Shown: positions 44,394-54,230, counted from the stretch's first letter. The stretch: 64,000 nt of DNA from Prorocentrum cordatum (GCA_963575745.1 CAUYUJ010017838.1:256501-320500); one strand, 5' to 3'. The notes: a model not told the origin generated them from the sequence alone. Numbers and translations are program-made.

Positions 44394-45620
44394 ATGGCGC
44401 CCCCGCAGCAGCGCAGCGCCTATGTCAAGTGCTACTCCTGCTCGTACGCCTGGAACTACAAGACCAACCAGACGTGCTACTGGTGCAGCAAAGCCTTGGC
44501 GCCGTGGACAGATTCCCCGCCTCCAGTTCAAGGCGCCTGGGCGGCCCGCGCCAAGGCCGCAGCCCAGGCCGACTCCAGCTGCACCCAGCAGCCCAGCCCC
44601 GAGACTGGATGGGAACCGTGGTCATCATGGCCCAAGTCCCGCCGCCGCCGAGGCAACGGCAATGGCAAGAACCAAGAGGACGACTGGTGGGCCAACAAGA
44701 ACGACACCCCCAAGCTGCGCTCCGCAGAGGAGATCCTTGCGGAGCTCCAGGCGACCGCCCCCCACATCGACAAGGCAGCCATCGACGGTATCAAGTCGCA
44801 GATCCCGCCGCCCCAGCCGCAGAAGCCAGCCGACCTCAACGACATCTACAGCCGCGCCCAGGCCACGGAGCGCCGCTGCAAGAACAACCTGGAGAGGCTG
44901 CTCGAGAGCGAGCAAAAGGCGCTCAGCTGGTACACCGAGCGCAAGGCGGCGTCGGAGGAGGCCGCCTACAAGTTGGCAGGAGCCCAGGCCGAGGCTCAAG
45001 CCGCTCTCGATGCACTCCAAGTCGCTCGCAAGGGCGGCACTGCTACTCCCACGGCCTCGCAGCAGAACCCGACGTTCAACCTCACCAGCCTCCTCGAGGA
45101 CGGTGACATCTCCATCGAAGCGGGCTCGGCTTTCGATCTCCAAGGCCTTGACATCGACGACAGCGATCGCCAGGCATGGGAATCCCTTCAGCAGCGCTTC
45201 GCCACGGAGCTCAAGGCCAAGGTCACCGAGCTCTTCGGCAACACCGCCAGCCGCATCAGCCAGCTCCGCACAGAGGCCAGCACCATGCGCACGCGCTTCG
45301 CCGCCAAGCGACAGCGGTCCGACGAGGACGGTGACGCCCGTGAGGGAGGTGGATCACCGCCCGCCGCCTCGGCGGCAGCAGGCGAACCCCCAGCGGCAGC
45401 CGCAGCGGACGTTGATGGCTCTGCGGCCTCATCGACAGCGGCGCCAGGCGATGAGCCTCCCGCACCTGCTCCTTGCGCTGCTTCTGACGGCAGCTTCGTT
45501 GCACAGCCTGTACCAGCGATCAACAAGGACCCCGACCTCGAAGACAAGGCACAGAAGATGCTCAGCCAGATGCGCAAGCCCACCGCGACCGCCGCGGCTG
45601 GAGCGCAGCAGCCTCTTTAG
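44394..45620 (+). CDS. LINE ORF1: zinc-finger, coiled-coil protein
   Basis: 408 aa from MAPPQQRSAYVKCYSCSYAW. This ATG is preferred over the in-frame one at 44343 because the upstream 17 residues look like leader. Near the N-terminus, CYSC...CYWC (about residues 13-31) is a four-Cys finger resembling the RanBP2 type. A basic patch KSRRRRGNGNGKN follows (about 82-94), then a helical, probably coiled-coil segment (about 160-215: ERLLESEQKALSWYTERKAA onward), and an Ala/Pro-rich, acidic C-terminal third. LINE ORF1 proteins bind RNA and chaperone the RNP; that role is inferred from position, finger and coiled coil. ORF1 ends 91 nt before the ORF2 ATG. Confidence 0.75.
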   Translation: MAPPQQRSAYVKCYSCSYAWNYKTNQTCYWCSKALAPWTDSPPPVQGAWAARAKAAAQADSSCTQQPSPETGWEPWSSWPKSRRRRGNGNGKNQEDDWWANKNDTPKLRSAEEILAELQATAPHIDKAAIDGIKSQIPPPQPQKPADLNDIYSRAQATERRCKNNLERLLESEQKALSWYTERKAASEEAAYKLAGAQAEAQAALDALQVARKGGTATPTASQQNPTFNLTSLLEDGDISIEAGSAFDLQGLDIDDSDRQAWESLQQRFATELKAKVTELFGNTASRISQLRTEASTMRTRFAAKRQRSDEDGDAREGGGSPPAASAAAGEPPAAAAADVDGSAASSTAAPGDEPPAPAPCAASDGSFVAQPVPAINKDPDLEDKAQKMLSQMRKPTATAAAGAQQPL

Positions 45621-45711
45621 CCGACTACTACCCGACCCTGGACGGAATGGTGAGACGGGACGTATACCGTCAGAGACCAAGTACTACGACAACCCACCGA
45701 TCATCAACACA

Positions 45712-48700
45712 ATGGACGCAGTCCTCGACCCGCTCGACGAGCTGGCCGAGTTGGACGCCCACATCGATTTCGCAGCCACAGCTCAGTACGCTACCGCCCC
45801 GCCCGAGACGCTGTCCTCGGTTGGGGGCGATGAGGCGGCACAGCCCGTCGACACAGTGACATGGGACCCAGGGCAGCCGCAGCGTGCTGCGCGAGCCGAC
45901 CCTGATGCCGCTCCGCCCGAGACGCTGTCCTCGGTAGGGAGCGATGAGACGGCCCAAGCTGTCGCCAAGCATTTGGTTCAGGACCCAGGGGGGGCGTTGC
46001 CAACGGCACACCCTGATGCCGCCCCGCCCAAGACGCAGTCCTTGGTAGGGGGCGATGAGATCGCGAAAGCTATCGACTCGACCTCTGTGAAAGGCCCATG
46101 GAAGCCCAGCAGCCCGAGACCCGACCCCACACCCGTCTACCAGGGCGAAGGCCCTACGAGCCCCACGCCGTCAGATCACTCCCTGTTCTTCTCCAACATT
46201 ACTCAGTGGGGGCCACAGTCGGAGAAATGGCTGGCAGGACCAGGCAAACAATATCAGATGGTGGCATTGGTTGAAACACACATCTCTCACGGTAAGGCCC
46301 CTCTCACCTACGACAAGCTAGCAGCGGATGGTTGGAGGATATCATCGACTACTGCCACGCCGACCAGCAGATCCGACGGAGGCAACACGGGTGGCGAGAT
46401 TATCCTCTCCAGGTACCATGTCCAGGCCACAACCTTCAACCACCTCCGCGACCTGGCCATCTCCCAGCGCAGGCCCGACCCGTTCCGAGGCTTCACGCCC
46501 ATGGTGTGGCACAGACGCTCTGGCAACCTGGTTGTTATTGCAGCGTATCTGGAACCCCGCAGGCAGATCGAGGGTGCAGTGCACGATAAGCTACTCTCGC
46601 TGGGGGCCTTCGTCACTATGCTCACTGACCCGTGGATCATCCTCGCCGATTGGAATATGACTCCTGAGCAGCTCGCGGCGACAGAGTGGCCCGCCAAATG
46701 GAATGCCACCATCGTGCGAGCGCCTGGATCTGCCACGTGCGACAAGGGCCAGGGACTCACGCTCGACTTCGCATTGGTCAAGACTGGCATCGAGCACACC
46801 ATCTCCATTCGCCAGTGCCCCACCGTCCCCTGGGCCACCCACGTGGGCCTCGAAGTTCGAGCAGGCAGTGCAGACCCCTGGTGGTATCAGACGATCCATA
46901 CCCCCAGGGCTTTCCCCACAGTGGACAGACCCAGGATCCCACCCGACCCCAACAACAAGTCCGCCATCAAGAGACGTAAAACAGCAGAAGCTCGAGCAGC
47001 ACGCCTACGCGAGCTACCTCCCGAACTCCAACAAGCAGCAGCACAACTCCAGCCACAAGACGAGCCCGCAGCACAGGAGCCTATCTCTTACGCTATCCCG
47101 TCGGACCTCTGGGAGGAGCAATGGCTGCAAGCAGTACCCACACGTTGTAAGCAGCCCCACGCGCACTTCGTGTGCACCCACTGGGTGCACGAAGCCGACG
47201 ACCTCAACCTCAAGTACGCCAAATGGGTCACGGCGCTCGAGAACACCATGATCAGCCACCACCAGATCGACCCCAAGGAAGCCGCTGCTTTCACAGGCCG
47301 TGGCCAAGGCTACCAATTGTCCTGGAAGAAGACGGCCGCCGCCCCAGGCCGAGTTCACGTACACGACCCTCAGTCGGAATGGTGGGCAATCACGCTCACC
47401 CTCATCAAGCGCTACGCTGCGCTTCACGACAAGCCCAAGCACACTGCGCTCATGCAGCAGCAGGCCTCCATCATCCAGCAGCGAGCGGACCACTTCAACA
47501 CTCACTTTCACGACCTCCAGTTCGAGAAGGACGAGGACACCATCTTCCGCTGGTTTGCACTCGTCTGGGCCCCGCACTTGGACAACGAGGACACCGACGA
47601 CTTGGTCACTATTACTGCTACTTGGGCCTCCAGAGCGCTTGCTGCCGCCCTCGCTAAGTCCAAGAGGGCTTACGGTGCTTGGCTCGCCAAGCAATGGAAA
47701 CACCGCCCTGGGGTACTACACGCCCATGTCAAGCCAGCGCCCGTGCGTCACATCGAGGCCTACACGACCAATCTGACCATCGCCGACCCCACCGTTATCA
47801 TGGACAGCAAGAAGCAACAATGGCAACAAGTATGGCAGGCCACCGAGACCCCCGACGACATCCTACAGGCGCTGTCAAAGGCCAAGGCAGCAGCCGCTCG
47901 CCAACCGCTCGAGCCCATCACAGCCGAGATCGTACACCGCTTTCACGGCCGCATGCCACCCAGTAAAGCACATGGAGTTGACGCCCTTGGACCTCGCGAC
48001 CTCCATCGACTACCAGAACCAGCAGTCGAAGCCTATGCGGATATCCTCAACGCTGTAGAGCAAGCAGGCATTTGGCCACTACAAATCTCAGGCACTATTG
48101 CAGCCCTAGCAGCCAAGAAGTCTGGAGGCGACAGGGTTCTCGGCATGCTACCTCACATGGCCAGACTCTGGTCTCGCATCAGGTCGACTGCATCTACATC
48201 CTGGACCCAAGGCCTGGACGACTTTTGGACTACAGCCATCAAAGGCTCCTCAGCTCTCCAGGCCGCCCTACACAGGGCCTTGTTAGACGAGACAGCCTCA
48301 GCTCTTGGCATACAGTCAGCCACATTGCTATTAGACATCCAGAAGTTCTACGACAATATCAAGCTCGCCAACCTCATTCTGGTCGGCCTCAACTGCGGCT
48401 TTCCCCCCATCATTCTACTTCTGGAGGTGCAGCTATACCTGGCGCCCAGATTCTTGCGCAGTCGACAATGGGTGAGTATGCCTATCTTCGCCTCCAAAGG
48501 CATCATCGCAGGCTCCCCGCATGGCACGACCTTGGCACGACTCATAGTACTTCCTATTCTTCGACAAGCCCAAGCTCAGGCAGAGCTGGCCCAGATGTGG
48601 ACCTTCGTAGACGACACTGTCCTTCGAGTCGAAGGAGTCCTACGCGCACTACAGAAGCACCTCCCCCGTGCCGCCAAGACGCTCTGCGACGGTCTAAAGG

Positions 48701-50895
48701 AGTTCGAGCTGCCCATCTCTGACAAGACGGTCCTCATCGGCTCCACCCCCAAGGTCCGCAAATCGCTAGCCAAGAAGTTGCGGCAGTACGACATCCCTGT
48801 CACAGCGACCGCCACGGCTGTCGACCTCGGAGTTGACGCGGCCGCGGCTACTCGACGGGTACAAGCCAAAGCCAGGAAGCGACAGAGCTCAGCCGCAGCT
48901 AGGTTTCGCAAGATACACCGACTACGGAGCACTGCACAGCAGGCTCGAATCTCGGCAGGGCTGTGGCGTACTGGCGCTCTCCCCGAAGGAGTCTTTGGTC
49001 ATCAGGTACACGGCCTTGCTCGACGCGCTCTACTACGATGGCGCCGTCAGGCCGCCATCGCGGCCACGGGGGCAGCAGCGGGCCGATGCCTCACCTCCCT
49101 CCTCGGCGCCACCTTCGACGGCATGGACCCAGGAGTTTCCCTAAGGATCGAATTCGTCGAGGCTCGGCTCCAGCACTGGATACGCCACCCGAGCACGCGC
49201 GCCAGGATCATCAGAGCATGGCCAAGGATCAGGACCACTTTGCTAGCCGCAGGCCCCAAGCTGTGGCGCAGGGTCAAGGGGCCCACTGGCGCGGCCATCG
49301 CGACCCTGCTGGAGGCCAGCTGGGAGCCGACCTCAGCTACCACGTGGAGGCGCACGAAGGACGGCTACATCGAGGAGTGGAACCTCCCCCCTGCCGATGA
49401 CCCTGACCTCCTCGACGCCGACATCCACACAGTATTGCAGGACCTCAGCGAGGATTTGCACAGGCTCCTCTGGACTCAGGCCGCTACGCACGACCATGGT
49501 GACACGCTGGCTGGAGGAGCGGACATGGTCACTATCCGCATCGAACAAAGGAGGCTCCTCGCAAACGGTGATTTCAGCGACTGGGCCCTCAACAACACCG
49601 TCATCAGTGGTGGACAATGGACCAGGGACCGCCTCCACAACGCGGGCTACCAGATCGACAAGAACTGTGACCGATGCAGCGCAGGAGTTCCTGAAACCCT
49701 GTTTCACCGAATGTGGCAGTGCGAGGCGAATGTGGGACCTGAGTTTGAGGCCAGTGACAAGTTACTACCGCGAGCCGTGGCGGGGGCCGATGCCGACCCT
49801 GCCCTGTGGCTCCGTGGCATCCCTTCTGTCGCTCTCACTACGCCCGCGTTCGAGCCATTGACTGGGAGGGACGGGTGGGAGTTTGTTGGTGCGGTGCGGG
49901 AGGGGTTGCCGTCGTGGGAAGGAGCTCGTAACGCTGAGGGCGAGTTGTTTCTTTTTGGCGACGGGTCTGGCGGCGCCTTTTCCGACGACGTCAGACGAAG
50001 ACGTGTTGGTTCTGGCCTCGCGGCCCTCCGATGGGACCCTCCCTCGGCCTCCTGGACCCTCCACGCGGGCCTCCTCGCCCCCCTCCCAGGCCCCCGCCAG
50101 ACCGTCCCAAGAGGCGAATTGCATGCGTTTTGCCTGGCACTGGAGACGTGCCAGCAGGATTTCACGTTTGTTACTGATCACCTAGCCCTGCAGCGCGGCT
50201 GGCAGAATGGCAGATGTCTCCGACCTGGCAGCCTCAGAGGCAAGAATAAGAATGGGGATCTCTGGCTGAGAATTCGGCACCTCGTGCAGGATCGATCTGG
50301 CGGCTGCTCTTCGGTCTCGGTGCTCTGGACCCCATCTCACGCCGATCCCCTCACTTTGAATGGTTTCCAAAAATTTATGGCCCTCGGCAACCAGCATGCC
50401 GATGAGCTCGCGGGAAGCGCGGCCCACAAGTCGGCCACCCTTGCCCTCCCGCCTGTCCCCAGGACCGATGAATACGACGCTATTGCAGCCATCGTCCGAC
50501 AGAGGGCTCGACTGATTTTACGTTCCTTAGGCAAGAATTCAGAGCCACGAGGACTGTGGCCAGACAGGCAATCCACCCAGGAGGCAGCCCCTCGCTCTCA
50601 GTTGCAGGCCGCGATCGCGGCTTCTCAGCACAAATTCGAGCGGTGTGCCGACAAATGGAGATGCCCAGCCTGCCTCATCATCGTTGACGCTCGCCAGGTT
50701 ATCCCAGCTGCCGCCACTGAGTGTGTGCCGCCTTGCCCCCTCCCCGAGTTCGCTGCGTGTGGAGAGGTGCTGTGGTCGAGGGGTCCCCGCGTGATCAGTG
50801 GCAAGTTGATCCACCCCTCCCACTTTTTGGCCACCATCCCCAAGTGGCATTGTCTTTTGTGTGAAGTGCGGCCATACGGCCACGCACCAGGTTAA
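45712..50895 (+). CDS. LINE ORF2: endonuclease, reverse transcriptase, RNase H
   Basis: 1727 aa from the ATG at 45712. The same frame is open back to 44254, but there it is only a shadow of ORF1. Residues about 25-110 hold three diverged copies of APPETLSSVGGDE. APE-type (EEP) endonuclease: catalytic Glu in VETHI (about 188), LADWN with Asp 313, LDFAL about 351-355, and THVGLE about 376, in the place of the usual terminal SDH. Reverse transcriptase: GVDALGPRDL (about 755), LLLDIQKFYDN with Asp 875, GIIAGSPHGTTLARL, and FVDD with Asp 967/968. Cys-His motif CDRCSAG...HRMWQC about 1320-1340. RNase H: GDGSGG Asp 1417, RGELHAF Glu 1469, VTDH Asp 1489, NQHADELAG Asp 1564. All catalytic positions are kept. 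A frameshift near 50857 truncates the extreme C-terminus. Confidence 0.88.
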   Translation: MDAVLDPLDELAELDAHIDFAATAQYATAPPETLSSVGGDEAAQPVDTVTWDPGQPQRAARADPDAAPPETLSSVGSDETAQAVAKHLVQDPGGALPTAHPDAAPPKTQSLVGGDEIAKAIDSTSVKGPWKPSSPRPDPTPVYQGEGPTSPTPSDHSLFFSNITQWGPQSEKWLAGPGKQYQMVALVETHISHGKAPLTYDKLAADGWRISSTTATPTSRSDGGNTGGEIILSRYHVQATTFNHLRDLAISQRRPDPFRGFTPMVWHRRSGNLVVIAAYLEPRRQIEGAVHDKLLSLGAFVTMLTDPWIILADWNMTPEQLAATEWPAKWNATIVRAPGSATCDKGQGLTLDFALVKTGIEHTISIRQCPTVPWATHVGLEVRAGSADPWWYQTIHTPRAFPTVDRPRIPPDPNNKSAIKRRKTAEARAARLRELPPELQQAAAQLQPQDEPAAQEPISYAIPSDLWEEQWLQAVPTRCKQPHAHFVCTHWVHEADDLNLKYAKWVTALENTMISHHQIDPKEAAAFTGRGQGYQLSWKKTAAAPGRVHVHDPQSEWWAITLTLIKRYAALHDKPKHTALMQQQASIIQQRADHFNTHFHDLQFEKDEDTIFRWFALVWAPHLDNEDTDDLVTITATWASRALAAALAKSKRAYGAWLAKQWKHRPGVLHAHVKPAPVRHIEAYTTNLTIADPTVIMDSKKQQWQQVWQATETPDDILQALSKAKAAAARQPLEPITAEIVHRFHGRMPPSKAHGVDALGPRDLHRLPEPAVEAYADILNAVEQAGIWPLQISGTIAALAAKKSGGDRVLGMLPHMARLWSRIRSTASTSWTQGLDDFWTTAIKGSSALQAALHRALLDETASALGIQSATLLLDIQKFYDNIKLANLILVGLNCGFPPIILLLEVQLYLAPRFLRSRQWVSMPIFASKGIIAGSPHGTTLARLIVLPILRQAQAQAELAQMWTFVDDTVLRVEGVLRALQKHLPRAAKTLCDGLKEFELPISDKTVLIGSTPKVRKSLAKKLRQYDIPVTATATAVDLGVDAAAATRRVQAKARKRQSSAAARFRKIHRLRSTAQQARISAGLWRTGALPEGVFGHQVHGLARRALLRWRRQAAIAATGAAAGRCLTSLLGATFDGMDPGVSLRIEFVEARLQHWIRHPSTRARIIRAWPRIRTTLLAAGPKLWRRVKGPTGAAIATLLEASWEPTSATTWRRTKDGYIEEWNLPPADDPDLLDADIHTVLQDLSEDLHRLLWTQAATHDHGDTLAGGADMVTIRIEQRRLLANGDFSDWALNNTVISGGQWTRDRLHNAGYQIDKNCDRCSAGVPETLFHRMWQCEANVGPEFEASDKLLPRAVAGADADPALWLRGIPSVALTTPAFEPLTGRDGWEFVGAVREGLPSWEGARNAEGELFLFGDGSGGAFSDDVRRRRVGSGLAALRWDPPSASWTLHAGLLAPLPGPRQTVPRGELHAFCLALETCQQDFTFVTDHLALQRGWQNGRCLRPGSLRGKNKNGDLWLRIRHLVQDRSGGCSSVSVLWTPSHADPLTLNGFQKFMALGNQHADELAGSAAHKSATLALPPVPRTDEYDAIAAIVRQRARLILRSLGKNSEPRGLWPDRQSTQEAAPRSQLQAAIAASQHKFERCADKWRCPACLIIVDARQVIPAAATECVPPCPLPEFAACGEVLWSRGPRVISGKLIHPSHFLATIPKWHCLLCEVRPYGHAPG

Positions 50896-51106
50896 AAGCC
50901 TTCTTTTGCCGTGCCCTCTCTCCCACCAAGTGGGAGAGCGCAGGGCCCTGGGACCCACTGGCAAAGGCCTCGAGAACCTCAGCAGGATCAGGCGAGGCCT
51001 CCACCCGTCCAGAGCGGGCCCCAGCAAGTCTGTGCTTGAGGCGTTGCACGTTTCGGCAGCCGAAGCCGCGATCGGTTCCTTCGCGGCGGGTGCCGCCACC
51101 GAGTAA
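50861..51106 (+). pseudogene. Out-of-frame C-terminal end of LINE ORF2
   Basis: Immediately after KWHCLL of ORF2, the +1 frame reads VKCGHTATHQVKSLLLPC and then about 60 more residues to a TAA at 51106. A CxxC-GHxA...L...C ending after HxLxC is the expected C-terminal zinc-binding tail, so one base near CTTTTGTGTG (50850-50862) was probably lost or gained. The ORF2 stop at 50893 is therefore likely secondary. Confidence 0.55.
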
Positions 51107-51236
51107 ATTGTGAGGCCAGGGGGGCCTGTCGCGGTGGGCCGTGGGATGTCGCCCCCCACGGCCCTCCGAGAAATACTGGATGGCCCCCCTGGCATCTCTG
51201 GGCTCGAACGGACTACGTCCGATTGTTCCACTCCGC

Positions 51237-51640
51237 TCCTCCTCCTCCTCCTCCTCCTCCTCCTCCTCCTCCTCCTCCTCCTCCTCCCTCCTCCGCCTCT
51301 TCCTCCTCCTCCTCCTCCGCCTCCTCCTTCTCCTCCTTCTCCTCCTCCTCCTCCTCCTCCTCCTCCCACATCCTCCTCCTCCCCTCTCGTCTCCTCTCCT
51401 CCTCCTGCTGCTCCTCCCTCCTCGTCCTGCTGCTGCTTGCTTCTGCTGGCTCCTCTCTCTCCCCCTCCGCCCTCCTACCGTGTGTGTGTGTCCTCCTCCT
51501 CCTCCTCCTCCTCCTCCTCCCGTCCTCCTCCCTCCTCCTCCTACTCCTCCGCCTCCTCCTCCTCCTCCTCCTTCCTCCTCCGTCCCCCCCTCCTCCTCCT
51601 CCTCCTCCTCCTCCCTCCGCCTCCTCCTCCTCCTCCTCCA
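51237..51640 (+). repeat. (CCT)n tract at the LINE 3' junction
   Basis: CCT/CTC triplets with CTG and TGTGTG interruptions (TGTG at 51481-51491). Continues into the repeat-unit body at ACAAGTACTCAATATG (51639). Confidence 0.95.
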
Positions 51641-52213
51641 CAAGTACTCAATATGTTATACCGTCTCCCTCTTCACCCTGATGTTCGGCCTGGGAGTCTC
51701 CTCTCCGACCCCGCGGGACTGTTTTTTTAACACACCAGTGTTTCCCGAGTTGGGTTTTCGCCCGCATTGTTTCAAAATGCTGCTCTCGCTGTAAAAGAAA
51801 AAAAAGAAATAATAAAAAGAGCGCGGGCCTCATTTTCGGGCCCCGCTCGTTCCGAATCGTGCTCCCGCTGCAGCGCTGGCCTCATTTCCGTGCTTCCGCT
51901 CGTTCCGAATCGTGCTCCCGCTGCAACGCTGGCCTCAGTTCCGTGCTTCCGCTCGTTTCGACTCCTGCTCCCGCTGCAGCGCTGGCGTCAGTTCCCGTGC
52001 CATGCCACGGCATGCACTGCAATGCTAGGTTGATACTACGCTTTGCGGTGCTCTTTTACGCCATGCCATGCCGTGCTCTACAATGCATCGCGTACTCATC
52101 GTTGCCCTGCTCGACATCCGACTGAGCGGGTAGAGAGGGGATCTGCCCCATGGTAAGGGATGGGAGGGAGGGGTAGGATGTCAGATATGACGCGAGCACA
52201 CCTAGCTTGTCCT
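51640..52213 (+). repeat. ~660-bp higher-order repeat, rest of unit 2 and start of unit 3
   Basis: Matches 43612-44158 over the whole body, including the 60-bp subunits. Differences: a short A-rich insertion (about 51790-51822, AAAAGAAAAAAAAGAAATAA) and scattered substitutions. The boundary segment of unit 3 starts at 52124. Confidence 0.9.
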
Positions 52214-53260
52214 CCTCCCCCTCCCCCTCCTCCTCCTCATCCTCCTCCTCCTCCTCCTCCTCCTCCTCCTCCTCATCCTCCTCCTCCTCCTCCTCCTCCT
52301 CCTCCCTCCCTCGCCTCCGCATCCGCCTCCCCGCCTCCGCCGCCTCCTCCTCCTCCTCTCCTCCTCCTCCCCCTCCTCCTCCTCCCCTCTCCTCCTACTC
52401 CTCCTCCTCCATCCCCTCCGCAATCCTCGTCCCTCCTCCTCCTGCCTCCTCGCTCCGTCCGCCGCCGCCGCCGCCGCCTCCTCCTCCCTCCTCCGCCTCC
52501 TCCTCCTCCTCCTCTCCTCCGCCTCCTCCGCCTCCTCCTCCGCCTCCTTCCTCCTGCATCCTCACCTCCTCCGCCTCCTCCGCCTCCTCCTCCTCCTCCT
52601 CCTTCCGGCCTCCTCCTCCTCACTCCTCCTCCTCCTCCTCCTCCTCACTCCCTCCGCCTCCTCTTCCTGTCCTCCTCTTCCTCCCCCTCTCCCTTCCTCC
52701 CTCCTCCCTCCTCCCCTCCTCCCTCCGCCCTCCGCCTCCTCCCTCCTCTCTCATATCCGCTCCTCCTCCCTCCTCCTCCTCAAACGCCTATACCCCGTCC
52801 TCCCTCCTTCCTCTCCCTCCTCCCTCCACCTCCCTCTCCCTCATCCCGTCCTCCCATCCTCCCTCCTCCCTCCTCCCTCCTCCCTCCTCCCATCCTCCCT
52901 CCTCCCTCCTGCCCCTTCCTCCCTCCTCCCTCCTCCCTCTCCCTCCTCCCGTTCCCCTCCTACCGTCCTTCCTCCCTCCGCCCCTCCTTCCCTCCTCCTC
53001 CCTTCCCCTCCTCCTCCTCCTCCTCCTCCCTCCGCCTCCTCCTCCTCCTGCCTCCTCCTCCTCCCACTCCTCCTCCGCCCCACGGCCTCCTCCTTCCTCC
53101 TCCTCACTTCTGCTCCTCCTCCTCATCCTCCTCTCCTCATCCTCCTCCTCCTCGTCCTGCTGCTCCTCCGCCCTCCTCCTCCTCCTCCTCCTACTCCTCC
53201 TCCTCCGCCTCATCCTCCTCCTCCTCATCCTCCTCCTCCTCCTGCTGCTCTTCAGCATAC
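52207..53260 (+). repeat. Kilobase-long degenerate (CCT)n tract
   Basis: About 1050 bp of CCT/CTC/CCG triplets, more degenerate toward the middle (TCCCTCCTCCC words at 52680-53000). Frames are Pro/Ser-rich by composition only. Confidence 0.95.
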
Positions 53261-53360
53261 TCCTCATCGTGATCGTCGTATTCTCTGTGAGTGGTAGTAG
53301 TAGTCTTCATACTCTTCGTCTTCGTCATCGAAAACATCGTCATCATCATAACCACCATTC

Positions 53361-54230
53361 CATTACACTCCATTCCGCTGGGCCTCCCACGAGCCCACGA
53401 AACCAGCGACGATTGCGCCCTTCGCAGCCCCCGCAAGGGACCCGCGAGGTCTCGGCTGGACATGTTTACAACTCCACTCCGCTGAGCCTCCTAGGAGCCC
53501 ACGTCCATGGCGATAGTTGCAAGCTTCGCAGCCCCTGCAAGGGACCCGCGAGGTCTCGGCTGGTCCGTTTACCACTCCACTCCGCCGAGCCTCCGAGGAG
53601 CCCACGACAATGACTACACTTGCGCACTTCGCAACCCCCGCAAGGGACCCCGCGAGATGTCGGCTGGGTCTGTTTACCACTCCACTCCGCTAGGCCTCCC
53701 ATGAGCCAACGAAAATTGCGACAAATGCACACTTCGCAGCCACCGCAAGGGAGCCACGAGGTCTCGGCTGGTCTGTTTACCTCTCCACTCCGCTGAGCCC
53801 CCGAGCCCGCGAACATGACTACACTTACGCACTTCGCAGCCCACGCAAGGGACCCCGCGAGATGTCGGCTGGGTCTGTTTACCACTCCACTCCGCTGAGC
53901 CTCGCAGGAGCCCACGAAAATTGCGACAAGTGCACACTTCGCAGCCACCTCAAGGGAGCCACGAGGTGTCTCGGCTGGATCTGTTTACCATTCCACTCCG
54001 CTGAACCTCCCAGGAGCCCACGAAAGTGGCGACAATTGAAAGCTTTGCAGCCCCTACAAGGGACCCGCGAGGTCTCGGCTGGATATGTTTACAGCTCCAC
54101 TCCGCCGAGCTTCCAAGAAGCCCACGAAAATGGCGACAAGTGCGCACTTCGCAGCCCACGCAAAGGAGCCGCGAGGTCTCGGCTGGGTCTGTTTAACACA
54201 CCACTCCGCTAGGCCTCCCACGAAACTGGC
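53361..54230 (-). repeat. ~103-bp satellite array, about 8 units, inverted
   Basis: GGTCTCGGCTGG or variant recurs near 53449, 53551, 53654, 53760, 53863, 53968, 54072 and 54176. Read on the minus strand, the unit (GGCTGCGAAGTG, TGTCGCCATTTTCG, GGCTCAGCGGAGTGG, CGAGACCTCG) aligns with the array at 41662-42460, so this is the same satellite in opposite orientation about 11 kb away. Sequence divergence between arrays is much greater than within them. Confidence 0.92.

Larger units (their letters stand above)
44233..51236 (+). mobile_element. Nearly intact SL-headed LINE inserted in a CCT tract
   Basis: 7.0-kb element: SL, ~140-nt leader, ORF1 (44394-45620), 91-nt gap, ORF2 (45712-50895, endonuclease-RT-RNase H), a frameshifted C-terminal extension to 51106, and a short 3' UTR ending TTGTTCCACTCCG against CTCCTCC. 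There is no poly(A); the 3' end joins the CCT tract. The flanks belong to one ~660-bp repeat unit, whose CCT tract is split by the element, so the empty site can be reconstructed. Target-site duplications cannot be delimited within CCT triplets. Confidence 0.88.

Noticed and set aside
44254-45711. N-terminal ~486 residues of the 2213-codon frame starting at the SL-adjacent ATG
   Set aside because: This stretch is the out-of-frame shadow of ORF1: it is Arg/Pro/Ser-rich without domains, while the overlapping ORF1 frame has the Cys finger and coiled coil. ORF2 is better started at 45712.
52207-53260. Proline/serine-rich protein of several hundred residues
   Set aside because: Composition of a degenerate (CCT)n tract; the frame starts in repeat-unit DNA and ends in the satellite.
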